Origin: Cordylochernes scorpioides
Lineage: Eukaryota; Arthropoda; Arachnida; Pseudoscorpiones; Chernetidae
DNA: 64,000 nucleotides
NCBI GenBank assembly: GCA_030710605.1
Contig: CP092886.1
Span: forward strand, 49,902,390 to 49,966,389
Direction: 5' to 3'
Below the pieces are notes generated by a model that saw only the letters and a list, made by a program, of their open reading frames with translations, did not search any database and was not told the origin of the DNA. The position numbers and the translations under genes are program-made. Shown here in pieces: positions 52,948-62,765 of this stretch (position 1 is its first letter; every line of letters starts with the position of its first letter).

Positions 52948-55556
52948 AAGGCAAATTACCTTTAAAAATCATTTTCTGGAATTGCAACGGAATCAAACTC
53001 AAAAAAGAAGAATTCCTACAGTTTTTAGAAGAAAACTCAATAGACATGGCACTGCTCAGTGAAACACACTTAAAACCATCTGTCGACCTCAAACTCAGAA
53101 ACTATCAGACAATAAGAGACGATAGAATCGTTGGAAGGGGCGGTGGAACGGCAATAATTCTAAAAAACTATCTTAAATATAAAAAAGTGATGATTCAAAC
53201 ATCTAACATGGAAAACACCACAATACTAATGAAACCAGATGGAAGGGCAGTAGTGCAGATATCGTCAATCTATAAGAAACCCGATCTACCACTCCTGGAG
53301 GAAGATCTGAATCTCTTGTTAGAGAATAATCAATCAGTAATCGCTGCAGGAGACTGGAACTCCAAGCACCCTCTTTGGGGCTCAAGAACCTCCAATAATA
53401 GTGGAACCGTGCTTCATAATTTTTCCGAAAAAGAAAACCTGGACATTGTCGCACTTTCTTCACCCACGCACTACAGTCCTTTGGGAAATCCAGACTTTCT
53501 AGACATCGCAATTCTTAGAAACATCCCCTGGACTTCGAGGATTAAGACCCTGGATGTCTTATCTTCAGATCACCTCCCAGTAATCCTAGAGCTGACCTGC
53601 CCGAAGGATGAATTCACGACTAGGGCTTGTCGACTCACTAACTGGGTTCACTTCCAACAAGACTTAATTTCCAGTACGCCTCCTAGAGTATCCTTGAAAA
53701 CGGAAGCCAATATTGACTCAGCAGTGACCATACTAAATGATAAAATCTACAACAGCTACTCAAAAAACACGGTTATATCATCCTCTTCATCAAAACAGAA
53801 CCCTTCGACCAAGGCCTTGATAAAAGAAAAGAATAAAGCTCGTAAGAGATGGCAAGCAACCTGGGATCCAGCCCATAGAGCCATTTATTTAAACCTACAG
53901 GGAAAAGTTAACAAAGCCCTCAAATCTGACTCCACCGAGAACTGGAATCAATTCATACACAAGATTGAATCAAGCCCAAAGGACTTCTGGAGAAAAACAA
54001 AACCTATCAGGAAAAAAACGGAAAGGATCTCAAATTTAGTAATGAACGGCAAAACCTTATTGACCGACAAAGAAATCGGAAATGAACTTGCAGAACACTT
54101 CTCCAAGGAAAAAGAAGAAGACCAACCAAACATAACTTATAATCACCAACAAGAAAAAATGCTCACAGTGACGACACCAAATGAAGTCAAGGAAGTGATT
54201 AAATACTTAACTAACCACAAAGCTCCTGGCCATGACAATATCACTCCGCAAATGGCCAAGAATCTTCCCATCAAATGGATTGTATTTCTAGCCGGAGTTT
54301 TCAACGCCGCACTGCACTTGTGTTACTACCCCAAAGTCTGGAAGCATGCTATCATAATTCCAATTCCAAAAAAATCCGCTAAATCCCCTGAAGATCTAAG
54401 ACCTATCAGCCTCCTCCCCACCATCGGCAAAATTTACGAAATAATTATTTTACGTAGACTTCAGAGGTACTTGGACAACTCTAATTTCATCATCCCGCAG
54501 CAATTCGGATTTAGAAGGGGGCATTCAACAACTCACCAACTCATTGCAGTTATGGACTACATCCAGATAAGAAGATCCCACAAGGAAGTGGTAGGTGCAG
54601 TCTTTCTAGATTTTGCGAAAGCATTTGATAAAGTTTGGCATAATGGCCTTATAAAGAAACTCACAAAACACCAGTTTCCAAGTGACATTATAAATTTTAT
54701 GCAGAATTATCTACAGGGCAGGACATTTTCAGTCAAGCAAGGAAATTTTATAACTGAACCAAAGCCAATCCAGACTGGAGTACCTCAAGGCTCTATCCTC
54801 GGACCCTACCTTTTCAATATTTACATTAATGACATCCCACTGCACTCTAAATGTAAACTTAAGCTCTTCGCAGATGACACAGCAATTTTATTTAACTCTA
54901 AATCAGTCGACCTATTGGTTACTCAGCTTCAGAACTACCTAAATGACATAATCAAATGGTGCGATGAGTGGAAACTAGACATTAACCCAACTAAGACTCA
55001 AGCAATAGTTTTTTCCCCAAGAGATAACAAAAAATTCAAGCCACAAACCAACTTGACAGTAAACTCAAGCACTATTAGTTGGGTCGACCATGCCAAGTAT
55101 CTTGGTGTCACTTTGGATTCGAAATTAAAATTTAACCTACATGTCCAAAACACCATAAGAAAGGCAAAGATAGCCAAAATAGCTCTATCAAGTCTGCTTA
55201 ATTTTAAAAGTAATTTAACAACAAAGCATAAATTCACGTTGTACAAAACCTGTATTCTACCCATCATCACGTACGCACTACCAGTCTGGGGCAAATATAT
55301 CACACCTACGGATAAAAAAAGAATAGATGCCTTCATAAGGATTTGCTTACGAACCATTATAGGAGCCCCATTCAATCTTTCAAACAAAATTCTCAAAGAA
55401 GATCTCAACCAGCCTAATATAGAAGATATTTATCAAGACTCTGCGACAAGACTATTCTCGCAATTTCAAAAATCATCAAATCCAACTATACAAGAAATTG
55501 TTCAAAATCAAGGTGACCTCAGCCACCGAATCCGACGACCTGGACCCAATGGCTAG
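52944..55556 (+). CDS. Jockey-type LINE ORF2: EEP endonuclease and reverse transcriptase (870 aa)
   Basis: Start set at the ATG overlapping the ORF1 stop; an upstream Met at 52905 is also in frame but lies inside ORF1. Endonuclease (1-220): FWNCNGI, LLSETHLKP, GDWNSKHPLWGS at ~134, and SDHLPVILEL at ~206. RT (~420-720): APGHDNITPQM, LRPISLLPTIGK, QFGFRRGHSTTHQL, FLDFAKAFDKVW at ~553, TGVPQGSILGP at ~611, and LFADDTAILF at ~641. The C-terminus keeps YALPVWGKYITP. No RNase H, as in jockey proper. It nicks chromosomal DNA and copies its RNA at the nick. No stop or frameshift. Confidence 0.95.
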   Translation: MKGKLPLKIIFWNCNGIKLKKEEFLQFLEENSIDMALLSETHLKPSVDLKLRNYQTIRDDRIVGRGGGTAIILKNYLKYKKVMIQTSNMENTTILMKPDGRAVVQISSIYKKPDLPLLEEDLNLLLENNQSVIAAGDWNSKHPLWGSRTSNNSGTVLHNFSEKENLDIVALSSPTHYSPLGNPDFLDIAILRNIPWTSRIKTLDVLSSDHLPVILELTCPKDEFTTRACRLTNWVHFQQDLISSTPPRVSLKTEANIDSAVTILNDKIYNSYSKNTVISSSSSKQNPSTKALIKEKNKARKRWQATWDPAHRAIYLNLQGKVNKALKSDSTENWNQFIHKIESSPKDFWRKTKPIRKKTERISNLVMNGKTLLTDKEIGNELAEHFSKEKEEDQPNITYNHQQEKMLTVTTPNEVKEVIKYLTNHKAPGHDNITPQMAKNLPIKWIVFLAGVFNAALHLCYYPKVWKHAIIIPIPKKSAKSPEDLRPISLLPTIGKIYEIIILRRLQRYLDNSNFIIPQQFGFRRGHSTTHQLIAVMDYIQIRRSHKEVVGAVFLDFAKAFDKVWHNGLIKKLTKHQFPSDIINFMQNYLQGRTFSVKQGNFITEPKPIQTGVPQGSILGPYLFNIYINDIPLHSKCKLKLFADDTAILFNSKSVDLLVTQLQNYLNDIIKWCDEWKLDINPTKTQAIVFSPRDNKKFKPQTNLTVNSSTISWVDHAKYLGVTLDSKLKFNLHVQNTIRKAKIAKIALSSLLNFKSNLTTKHKFTLYKTCILPIITYALPVWGKYITPTDKKRIDAFIRICLRTIIGAPFNLSNKILKEDLNQPNIEDIYQDSATRLFSQFQKSSNPTIQEIVQNQGDLSHRIRRPGPNG

Positions 55557-55706
55557 CTGACAGCCAAACACCCAACAACTGCCCTCCTGTAAGGTACGGG
55601 GGGCCACTCCAGCATTACAACTCGCCATGTGTAAATAATCTGGACAAGGTGACTCGCGAGCTGTGCTCGAATGTAACACCTGTAAATTGAGATGAAATAA
55701 TAAATA
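55557..55706 (+). promoter_or_regulatory. 3' UTR and tail of the jockey-type LINE
   Basis: GC-richer than the flanks, with a GGTACGGGGGGCCACTCC segment. It ends in AATAATAAATAAAT, serving as the 3' tail. It runs up to the target-site duplication at 55707. Confidence 0.7.
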
Positions 55707-55799
55707 AATAAATTTTACACACACAAATCCTACCAACATTAACAAAAAAATTTCGCTAAATAAAATAAGGGTTAACGATAATAAAGAATGGGACAAAAA

Positions 55800-55857
55800 A
55801 CAACCAGTATAGCATGGTTTCGGACTATGGCCTTCATCAGTACACAGGGGCGGCTTC
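55800..55857 (-). ncRNA. Hammerhead-like motif (minus strand)
   Basis: On the minus strand: CTGATGA (complement of 55834-55840, exact consensus), helix II GGC/GTC with a CATA loop (A-C at its base, one G-U), and GAAA (complement of 55818-55821), then CCATGCTATACTGG. Helix I can form between CCTGTGTA and TACTGG with an internal loop; CTA would be the cleavage triplet, but helix III is weakened by a C-C pair. The flank ATGAAATCGAAGCCGCCCCT is shared with 58929-58945. Confidence 0.6.
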
Positions 55858-56124
55858 GATTTCATAACATTCTATGAGGGAAGTTATTATTATTAAATCA
55901 TCACGAAGCGGGTAAGTGTAAACACGTTTTTTTCCCTCTCCCCCCCCAAAAAAAACCTGGAAAATTGATCAAAATTAGCGTTAAATTGATAATTTTTCAA
56001 TATAAAAAACAAAAATTGTTGAAATAGTAAAGGGCAAAGTAAACATCTGTATCAAAAAATGAGAAATGAGAAATTTTATCAATTAGTGTCTTAGAAATTT
56101 GAAAACACACGCTTTCAAAAACGT
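55858..56124. other. Non-coding up to the assembly gap
   Basis: Contains a C-run near 55938-55949 and AT-rich DNA. Nothing else recognised. Confidence 0.5.
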
Positions 56125-56224
56125 NNNNNNNNNNNNNNNNNNNNNNNNNNNNNNNNNNNNNNNNNNNNNNNNNNNNNNNNNNNNNNNNNNNNNNNNNNNN
56201 NNNNNNNNNNNNNNNNNNNNNNNN
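56125..56224. other. Assembly gap (100 N)
   Basis: Exactly 100 N; real size unknown. Confidence 0.99.
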
Positions 56225-56823
56225 GATAGTATAATAATAATAAATAGTTTCCTCTTCTGTTTCTATTACAATGAGAAAAATATTGGGAAGACCTATTATA
56301 CGCATTGAAAAATATTTTAGAATTTTGAACATATAGCTATATTTTAATTTAAAATGTTCAAACATAAGTAAAAATTAAATAATTTACTTCTACGTGTTTT
56401 AAAATAGAAATGATCGACATGTTTGAAAAAAATTTAACGAAAAATGGAATTGTTACATTAACTCTCTACAGATGGCAGCACTTGCCCACACACAAAATAT
56501 GGTTAGTTGATATTTTTGGTTCACGAAAATGTGCTCAAGGAGTTATTATTTATTTATTTAAAAAAATCTAATTTCTATTTTAAAACACTATGATTAATTA
56601 GATTTATTAATATTCTTGTGTTTCGTCCCAAGAGTCTGTTTAGTCGCACTTCTATTTAGAAAATAACTTGCTGTGTTCTATACCTTAGCCCAAAAATATC
56701 CTGGAATATATCGGGAATTTGGCATTGACCTGGCTGCTTTCACAATCGTACGATTGTCTTTTTCTATACGTCCTACGTATTCGCGCGAAAAAGATGCAGT
56801 GAACTTATGAATTATCAGAATCT
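56225..56823. other. Non-coding spacer
   Basis: AT-rich; no domain or RNA gene recognised. Confidence 0.5.
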
Positions 56824-57405
56824 TTAACATAAATGAGGATAGATGCAAATTCTGGAGTTCTTGTCTCCAACATGCTCAATAACAATTTTGAGGAATTTGG
56901 TGAGAATTATCTTGAGTTCAGGCGAGAGATGTTTGACAAGATCTGTTCTATCATCGCTGTAAAAGCTCGCGAACATGACCCGTTCCTTGCAAAACGGTGG
57001 CTTAGATAGGGGGCACAGGAAAGCTTCATCGCTCAGTTGGTCGAAAATATCGATTAGTTGATTCTCGACAACCTCGTCTTCGTCCATAGGGGTAGAAGTC
57101 TCAATGGGTGCAGGAGCGGTCTGGAGCTCATGAGTCGTCGGGGCAGGTAGTGGAAGTGGAGGGGCTACTCCACATATGCATACTTTTCAGTTTCCTTCAA
57201 TTCAGAAGATAATTGATTTTGAAATTCAATTTTGGCATAAATCTCTGCACTAGCTTGAGGCTCGAAGCTGGGCCTTTCAGGCACACATGCAGCTTTTAAA
57301 GGGCTTTCAGCCAATATTTTTTTCGACACACTTGGCATCACTTTTACATCGCCAGAGGCGGAAAACGGCGGAGCTCGAAAAAGCGTGGCTGCTCGCCTCG
57401 GTGTG
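56824..57405 (-). pseudogene. LINE ORF1 N-terminal fragment
   Basis: On the minus strand the 5' end follows an ACACACGCACACACC tract and shares about 50 bp with the LINE at 62766 (CCACGCTTT then CGAGCTCCGCCGTTTTC). Downstream, KILAESPLKAACVPERPSFE parallels VVLAESPGCAVKVPERPSIL in that element. A second frame reads MDEDEVVENQLIDIFDQLSD (87 codons from 57087) up to a stop at 56824. It has no zinc knuckle, EEP or RT, so this is a truncated relative. Confidence 0.6.
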
Positions 57406-57479
57406 TGCGTGTGTAATAGCTATTTGAGGAAAAAATGATGTCAATGGGAAAAATTGAATAGACAAAGTAAAAATAACCC

Positions 57480-58157
57480 TTATTGCATATGGCTTTAATG
57501 AGATGGGTCTTAGAAATGTTTGCCATTGCATCCACTATAGCAGCTCAGAGAACTGCAACAGTGTTGTGGGAATGAATATTGGAATCTCAACTACGCCCCA
57601 CACGTAATAGTCTAGCGGATTGACATCTGGTGAGCTGGGGGGGTCAAACGTTAGGTGTGGCATTGATGATGATCTTCTCGTCTGAATAAAAACATCATTC
57701 CCCTGGCTCCTCGGGATGTTTGAGCTTGTTCAAAAGGCGCTTGGTTCTGGTCAAGCGGTTCACCTTGGTTCTTTCGGACATGAACTGTCCTCTCCGCATC
57801 ACCAATGATTTGTAACGGAGGTTCTCATGAGTCATAAGTCGGATGGTAGCCTCATCAACGTGCAGCTCTCTGGCGAGTAACCTCATCGACTTCCCAGGGT
57901 CCTCATCGATGACAGCTTGGACATGGTTTTAAAGTATGGCGTCCTGATATTGTCAGAATATCCTTTCAGTAGTCGTTTCCTTTAGGAAAATTTCGCCACA
58001 TCACCCTTTGCAGGTCCCAATTCTCTCAAAAATTTGAAAACAAATGATCGTGCGACTTTCAAGAATGCAGCAGTTTCTGAATCGGTGTATACTGCATCCA
58101 AGGAGACAATAACTGTATGCCTCTTTATTTCTCTCGTTAGAGTAGGTTCCGCCATGT
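57480..58157 (-). pseudogene. Mariner-family transposase with internal deletion
   Basis: Minus strand from MAEPTLTREI at 58157: a helix-turn-helix part (TAAFLKVARSFVFKFLREL), HVQAVIDEDPGKSMRLLARE, RYKSLVMRRGQFMSERTK, and LLNKLKHPEEPGE leading to FYSDEK with the first catalytic Asp. The next residues, INATPNV then PPQLTRCQ and IVDAMANISKTHLIKAI, belong near the C-terminus of the mariner catalytic domain. About 100 codons including the second Asp are deleted, and frames are shifted at 57930 and 57690. Inactive. Confidence 0.85.
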
Positions 58158-58292
58158 CTACCTGCAACAGAAAAAAAAACTATTAATGTATACAGTTATC
58201 AGCGTCATAATCAAGCAACAATTTTTAATCAATTCTGTCACCGTTTGCTTTTGTGAATGGAATAAATACCCAAATATGGCCATTTCTCATAA

Positions 58293-58363
58293 CCATCGGT
58301 GGTTCAGTGGTAGAATGCTCGCCTGCCACGCGGGCGGCCCGGGTTCGATTCCCGGCCAATGCA
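58293..58363 (+). tRNA. trnG-GCC: tRNA-Gly (GCC anticodon), acceptor stem damaged
   Basis: Cloverleaf elements: A box TGGTTCAGTGG, anticodon stem CTCGC/GCGGG with loop CTGCCAC (anticodon GCC), and T arm CCGGGTTCGATTCCCGG (B box). 71 nt, usual for this tRNA. The acceptor stem has two mismatches, at 1-72 (C-C) and 5-68 (C-A), both single changes from the common metazoan tRNA-Gly. Pol III signals look intact and a T run follows at once. It may be transcribed, but charging or processing is doubtful; a tRNA pseudogene is the safer reading. It lies inside a Helitron. Confidence 0.85.
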
Positions 58364-58368
58364 TTTTT
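58364..58368 (+). terminator. Pol III T-run terminator
   Basis: TTTTT directly after the tRNA discriminator base, with more T runs at 58370-58376. This is the normal Pol III stop signal. Confidence 0.7.
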
Positions 58369-58510
58369 ATTTTTTTACAATTTTTAAAACTCATTTATAT
58401 ATTATACAAGAATGACATACACGGCGCCAATTTATAATTGTAACGAATAGTAATTGAATAAAATAATTTAATCGGGTAAAACCCGGGCGTTGCCCGGGTC
58501 ATTCGGCTAG

Positions 58511-58928
58511 TGTTACTATAACACACAGGAAAGTGTGGCACCAATATTGTGTGATCTCAAGGCGCTGTCGCATCCTGTATAACTCTATATAAATAAATCG
58601 GAAATGCGGGTGTTTTGGATTATGCCTTTGTTCCGAATACGACTCGAGAATATATACAGTAGGTGAGATTTTGTTATGTTATAGAGTAGGATATGAAAGG
58701 GCATACTGTCATAGTTTGAACCCCAGAATATGAAAGATACCTAAATATTTTATTAATTGGCATATATATTGAGATAGAGATTCGAACAATAACGCATTAA
58801 TATATTATTAAATCTTTTATTATTATGTTGTAATCTTGCCTGAAAATCGGCCCTTGCCATTTCACCAGCTTAACCACCTGTTTAGTAAATTTGACCGAAT
58901 TTATTACCCCTCTCGTAGGACGTTATGA
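58511..58928. other. Non-coding spacer
   Basis: AT-rich; no domain or repeat partner recognised. Confidence 0.5.
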
Positions 58929-58990
58929 AATCGAAGCCGCCCCTGTACTGATAAGGACCAAAGTCCGAAACCAAGGTTAGCTTTCTGTCT
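58929..58990 (+). ncRNA. Hammerhead-like motif, plus strand
   Basis: CTGATAA at 58948-58954 (consensus CUGANGA with G8 changed to A), a perfect helix II GGAC/GTCC with CAAA loop (58955-58966), GAAA (58967-58970), then CCAAGGTT, giving a three-pair helix III and GTT as the triplet. G8 is a catalytic base, so cleavage is not expected. The following TTTGCCAAAATTGGTGTTGT parallels the sequence after the hammerhead in the 15.5 kb tandem repeat, so these are one family. Confidence 0.6.
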
Positions 58991-59451
58991 GAATTTGCCA
59001 AAATTGGTGTTGTGGCTCATTCTTTATAATCACTAGGAAAGTTGTTTTACTAGGGTGATGCATAGTACCATCGTTCTGATGCACTATTAAAGGGAGAGGT
59101 GCCTCTTATGGTACATTATTAAATCTCTATTATTGTTGCAAATGATATACCAATAAAAAAGAAATGTCGATGTTTGTGCGTTTGTTTTTTGCATATAGTT
59201 ATAGAATATTCGAACACTCTGGGTGTTAAATTTTAACATGATCTAAATTTTGTTTAGTTGAAGATATAGATTAACATATAACTATTTAAATCCTATACAA
59301 ATTGTTCGAAAACACATAAATTATTTTTTAAATACATAAAATGTGATGTTGATATAATAAGAAAATACTATATTAACAAATAGCACTCTATATATCCCCT
59401 AGTTCTGATTATATTATTATATCATAAAAATAAAATTTCTAAATATAATAT
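58991..59451. other. Repeat remainder, then AT-rich non-coding
   Basis: 58991-59110 continues the hammerhead repeat (GGGAGAGGTGCCTCTTATGG parallels GGGAGAGGCTACCTTTGTCT at 16022). The remainder is AT-rich with no gene. Confidence 0.55.
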
Positions 59452-59642
59452 AAGGTTGTTCCAAAAGTTCGTGTTTTTCCTAAAACGTTTTCTTATTACT
59501 TGGCGAATAATACTATTACGGCGAATACATAATAATATACATAATACAATTACTTTATAATTATACAAAGACAATATAACGGCGAATAATATTGGTATTT
59601 CAATTTTTTGCAAGTGTTTACCAACTTTCGGGGCAACCTTGT
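59452..59642. mobile_element. Mariner-like MITE, ~190 bp
   Basis: TAAGGTTGTTCCAAAAGTTC at the left is mirrored by the complement of the right end, ACAAGGTTGCCCCGAAAGTT, with TA next to each. Such ends occur in mariner-family MITEs. The middle repeats GGCGAATAATA three times. No transposase. Confidence 0.75.
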
Positions 59643-59747
59643 ATTTATTGGGGAAGCATTCACTTTAGTAGAAGCAGGTCTTTTGATTAGCATTTTGATA
59701 AATTTAAAAATATAAATATCATTAAATATATATATGATTTATCAAGA

Positions 59748-59880
59748 AATTGGGTTGGCCAAATATCACGGAGCAAGTTAAATAAACGTTAGTTTATTTT
59801 TTCTCCTCTAGATGGCGTTCTGCCATCTAAAAAGCACATGTGCTTGTAGTCAGGATATGCTTTCTTTATTTTTAATAAAT
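59748..59880 (-). repeat. Dispersed repeat, copy 2 (inverted relative to 9545-9680)
   Basis: The complement matches 9545-9680 including TTGGCCAACCCAAT and the GATGGC..GCCATC palindrome, about 85% by eye. Confidence 0.75.
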
Positions 59881-60424
59881 ATATTTATATTAAGCTATAC
59901 TCAACACGAAAATTAAAGTCGTCACCACATACATATCAGTATGTACATAAAATATTCGATCATATTTAATTAAATTATATTTTGAAACAAAATATATATT
60001 CTATATCTCCTATAATAAGGTCATTTGAGCAAGGTATTACCATGACTTGGGATTCAACTAAAATTGTCGCATTGCGCTAACTAAAATATTCATAACGAGC
60101 CGATCGTATGTTACCCAAACCTAGACTTGACAATGATGCATCGTCCGAAAACTCTTTTAACGCGGTATAGTGGCGGCTCTTTAAAATTGAACTATATCTA
60201 TCTTCAAAAACTTCATTTTGAAATCATTCTATTGATATATTTTAGATCCAATACATCTATCATATTTTGTTAGATTATTGAGGTGGATACTTTTATGTAT
60301 TTAACATGAGCAGAAAACTTTTATTTTTCGTTTTTCTATATTTAAACGAGTTTAGAAATAACAATGAATGCGTATTGTTTAAGGATAAAATTGTAAAAAG
60401 TGTTTAAAAATTACTAAGATTTTC
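59881..60424. other. AT-rich non-coding stretch
   Basis: Nothing recognised. Confidence 0.5.
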
Positions 60425-60610
60425 TCCCAATGAGTTTATTTTCATTTTAAAATGCAAGCTCTCAAGAGCGATAATCGCTCTTCAACTTTGTAAGTTTCAG
60501 ATTTGTAAACACTTCTTGTAAGAAATAGTCGAAGTTTTAATTAAGCTCGTTGAAGAGAGATTATCACTTGAAAGCTTTCAATTTCAAATAAAAATAAACT
60601 CTATTGTGAA
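60425..60610. repeat. Foldback repeat, ~60-bp arms
   Basis: 60425-60485 and 60545-60608 are imperfect inverted copies (GCTCTCAAGAGCGATAATCG versus GCTTTCAAGTGATAATCTCT on the complement). The right arm on the plus strand reads GTTGAAGA, a short stem, then TTGAAAGC, again reminiscent of a worn hammerhead core. Confidence 0.5.
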
Positions 60611-60717
60611 AGAATTTTGTAGTTTTTAAATGCGTATTTTGTATATTATATATAATTATGTGAGAAATTGATACTGTTTTTGATGCGTATGATTCTTTTT
60701 GATATAAAACAATTTTA

Positions 60718-61200
60718 TACCGCCCATACTGCAATGACAAATTAATGAGAGGGCCTGGCTCATCAGTGGTGAACCTTTCCAGCGGTTTCGCCAGTTTAAG
60801 CTACCATACCGTTGTAATATTGCATTGAGCAGGTTTAGCTTTTATACTGATGCTGAAATTGACCTCTAGGAGAAAGTATTATGAATGAACTATGGACATT
60901 AGCTTTGAGGAAAGTATAAATACATACAATGTTTTAGGAATGTTTCTATTTATTATTTTTTTCGCATCTATATAGTTTTTAAGTATTTCTACTATCCTCA
61001 ATGCTTATGTCCATAGTTTATTTAAAATACCTTCTTCAAGAAGTCAGCTTCAGTATCCGTATAGAAGCAAAACAGCCCAATGCAATATTACAGCGGCATG
61101 GTGGATTAAACTGGCGAAACCGCTGGGAGGGTCCACCACTGATGAGCCAGGTCCTCCCATTAATTTATCATTTCAGTAAGGGCGGTAGAAAATTGTTTCA
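60718..61200. mobile_element. Foldback MITE, same family as 4188-4486
   Basis: 60718-60860 and 61045-61200 are inverted copies. Each holds the family core: GGCCTGGCTCATCAGTGGTG on the plus strand at left, and its complement (CACCACTGATGAGCCAGGTC) at right, followed outward by CCGCCC..TACTG-type ends. The spacer is AT-rich. No transposase, no clear target duplication. Confidence 0.7.
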
Positions 61201-61377
61201 TATTAAAAATATTCATACTCATCAAAAATAGTTTCAATTTCTTATACCAGATGGCGGGCTAATGCATCATATTATAATTGTGTACATGAATGTTTTCGCA
61301 CTTTATTCAAAACATTTCTTTTTTTTTTCTTAATATATAATTTCATTTAATTATTTGATATAATTATATTTTGTTTA

Positions 61378-61475
61378 CAAATACTATAGAATAAAGCGTT
61401 AGGAGAAAATAATTTTTAATAATCGACTACACGAGCTTTCGGGCAGTCACACCCTTCAACTTTGTTTCGATATGT
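61378..61475 (-). repeat. Repeat with hammerhead-like stem
   Basis: 61380-61432 matches 45450-45502. Beyond it the minus strand reads GTTGAAGGGTGTGACTGCCC then GAAAGCTCG, resembling the core in the 48.8-49.0 kb palindrome but with weaker pairing. Confidence 0.55.
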
Positions 61476-62613
61476 AAAAGAAAAACTATATATATGTAGT
61501 AATGTAGTTTGTTATTATCCTGTTTGATGAAAGTAGTGTGGCATGTTGGTTGCAGTCGTGGTGGCCACAATGATTAGAGTGGGTTCAGGCGTGATTGGGA
61601 TTACACAAAAAGACGAGACACCGGTCAAGGGAGATCTGTCTAGAGGGGTCTGTCAATCCTCGTGTCTCAAAGCGGACAAATCTGTTTGGGCAAGAAGGGG
61701 GCACACCTGGGAACCCGACTTGTTTTTCGGACCTTTTTCCTCTACTGGCGCCGACTGTCACTCACTCGAAATTTTATTTCTGCCACTTTGGCAATTACAC
61801 TAAAACTATACAACACATGGTGACATAGATATATTTGAATATATTACAACATATATTTTTTTTATGATTTAAAAAATTGTACAAAAATCCAAGTTTCTGT
61901 GTGTAGTGCTTTTTCTCACCCTCTATTTTATATTAAAAATCAACAATTATATCCGAATTATGATAGATTAAACCATTTAATCGATTTATCTTTATGTGTG
62001 TTTTTATATATGATATTTTTAATTTACCTTTGTTATAAAACAAGATCAATGGCTCGTTGAAAGAACGGGTTCTTCCCGAGTGAATGTCTGCTCTAATCAA
62101 AATTGTTTTAAACAATAGTGTATTATTATTACACTATATATGGATGTGTGTTTTGATAATATTAATTATAATATCAAAAATAAATAAACCCAAAAATGTG
62201 TCGAAGGAATAAAGTCAAACAATTGTCACGCTGCTGAAAACCACCATTTCAGAATATGGTTAGACAAGAGTCAGATCCCTATAACACAAAAAGTATATAA
62301 GTTTTATTATCAAAATAATTTATAAATACAACTAATTTTTTTTTTATTTTAAAAAGTAAATTGCTAAAATGCCAAAAAAAGGAAAACTTCTTAGAATCGA
62401 ATCCACATGAACTTATATTTTGTATGGAATTTTTTGTTATTCAATGCAACTTTTGAGCTTGAAAAACACTACACACCGGTTGGCTAATGAGCCCAAGACT
62501 GATTACGATTACGTGACAATGGACATTCAAAGCGCGAAGAAAACGGATATACTTACTTATATACATGCATATATATAGTTTATCGGGATGAAGATTTTCA
62601 TATACATAACACA
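61476..62613. other. Unassigned; GC-richer block 61540-61800
   Basis: 61540-61800 keeps two overlapping ORFs of 77-86 codons open on the plus strand (for example MLVAVVVATMIRVGSGVIGI), without a recognised domain. The remainder is AT-rich. Confidence 0.4.
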
Positions 62614-62765
62614 CAACAGACACACAAACACACACACACAACACATAGCCAACACAACACATACATACAACCCACACAACACAACACACACATATATACA
62701 ACCCATACGACACACACACAATACACACAAACACAGACACAACACAACACACACACACATACACT
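62614..62765 (+). repeat. CA microsatellite
   Basis: About 150 bp of CA with interspersed ACATA, ending ACACACACACATACACT directly before the LINE 5' end. Confidence 0.9.

Larger units (their letters stand above)
51732..55706 (+). mobile_element. Apparently intact jockey-type LINE, 3.98 kb
   Basis: AATAAATTTTACA occurs at 51719-51731 and 55707-55719, a 13-bp target-site duplication. Between them are a ~30-bp 5' leader, two open reading frames and a 150-bp 3' UTR ending in an AATAAATAAAT-type tail. Both frames are uninterrupted with all catalytic motifs present. It inserted just upstream of the LINE D start, giving two LINEs head to head. Confidence 0.92.
58187..58510 (+). mobile_element. Non-autonomous Helitron carrying a tRNA-Gly gene
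   Basis: The 5' part (TATACAGTTATCAGCGTC, then TCTGTCACCGTTTGCTTTT) matches the Helitron at 50659-50989; the 3' part has CCCGGGCGTTGCCCGGGT and CATTCGGCTAG at 58510 with host T after. The 5' dinucleotide is TG instead of TC. The interior at 58293-58363 is a tRNA-Gly, absent from the sister copy. No protein is encoded. Confidence 0.75.

Noticed and set aside
61543-61828. Overlapping 77-86 codon ORFs as a host gene exon
   Set aside because: No domain, splice-site context or homologous repeat was recognised, so no call is made beyond an unassigned block.
62050-62110. GTTGAAAGAACGGGTTCTTC segment as another hammerhead core
   Set aside because: No GAAA follows the stem in the required place and the pairing is poor.
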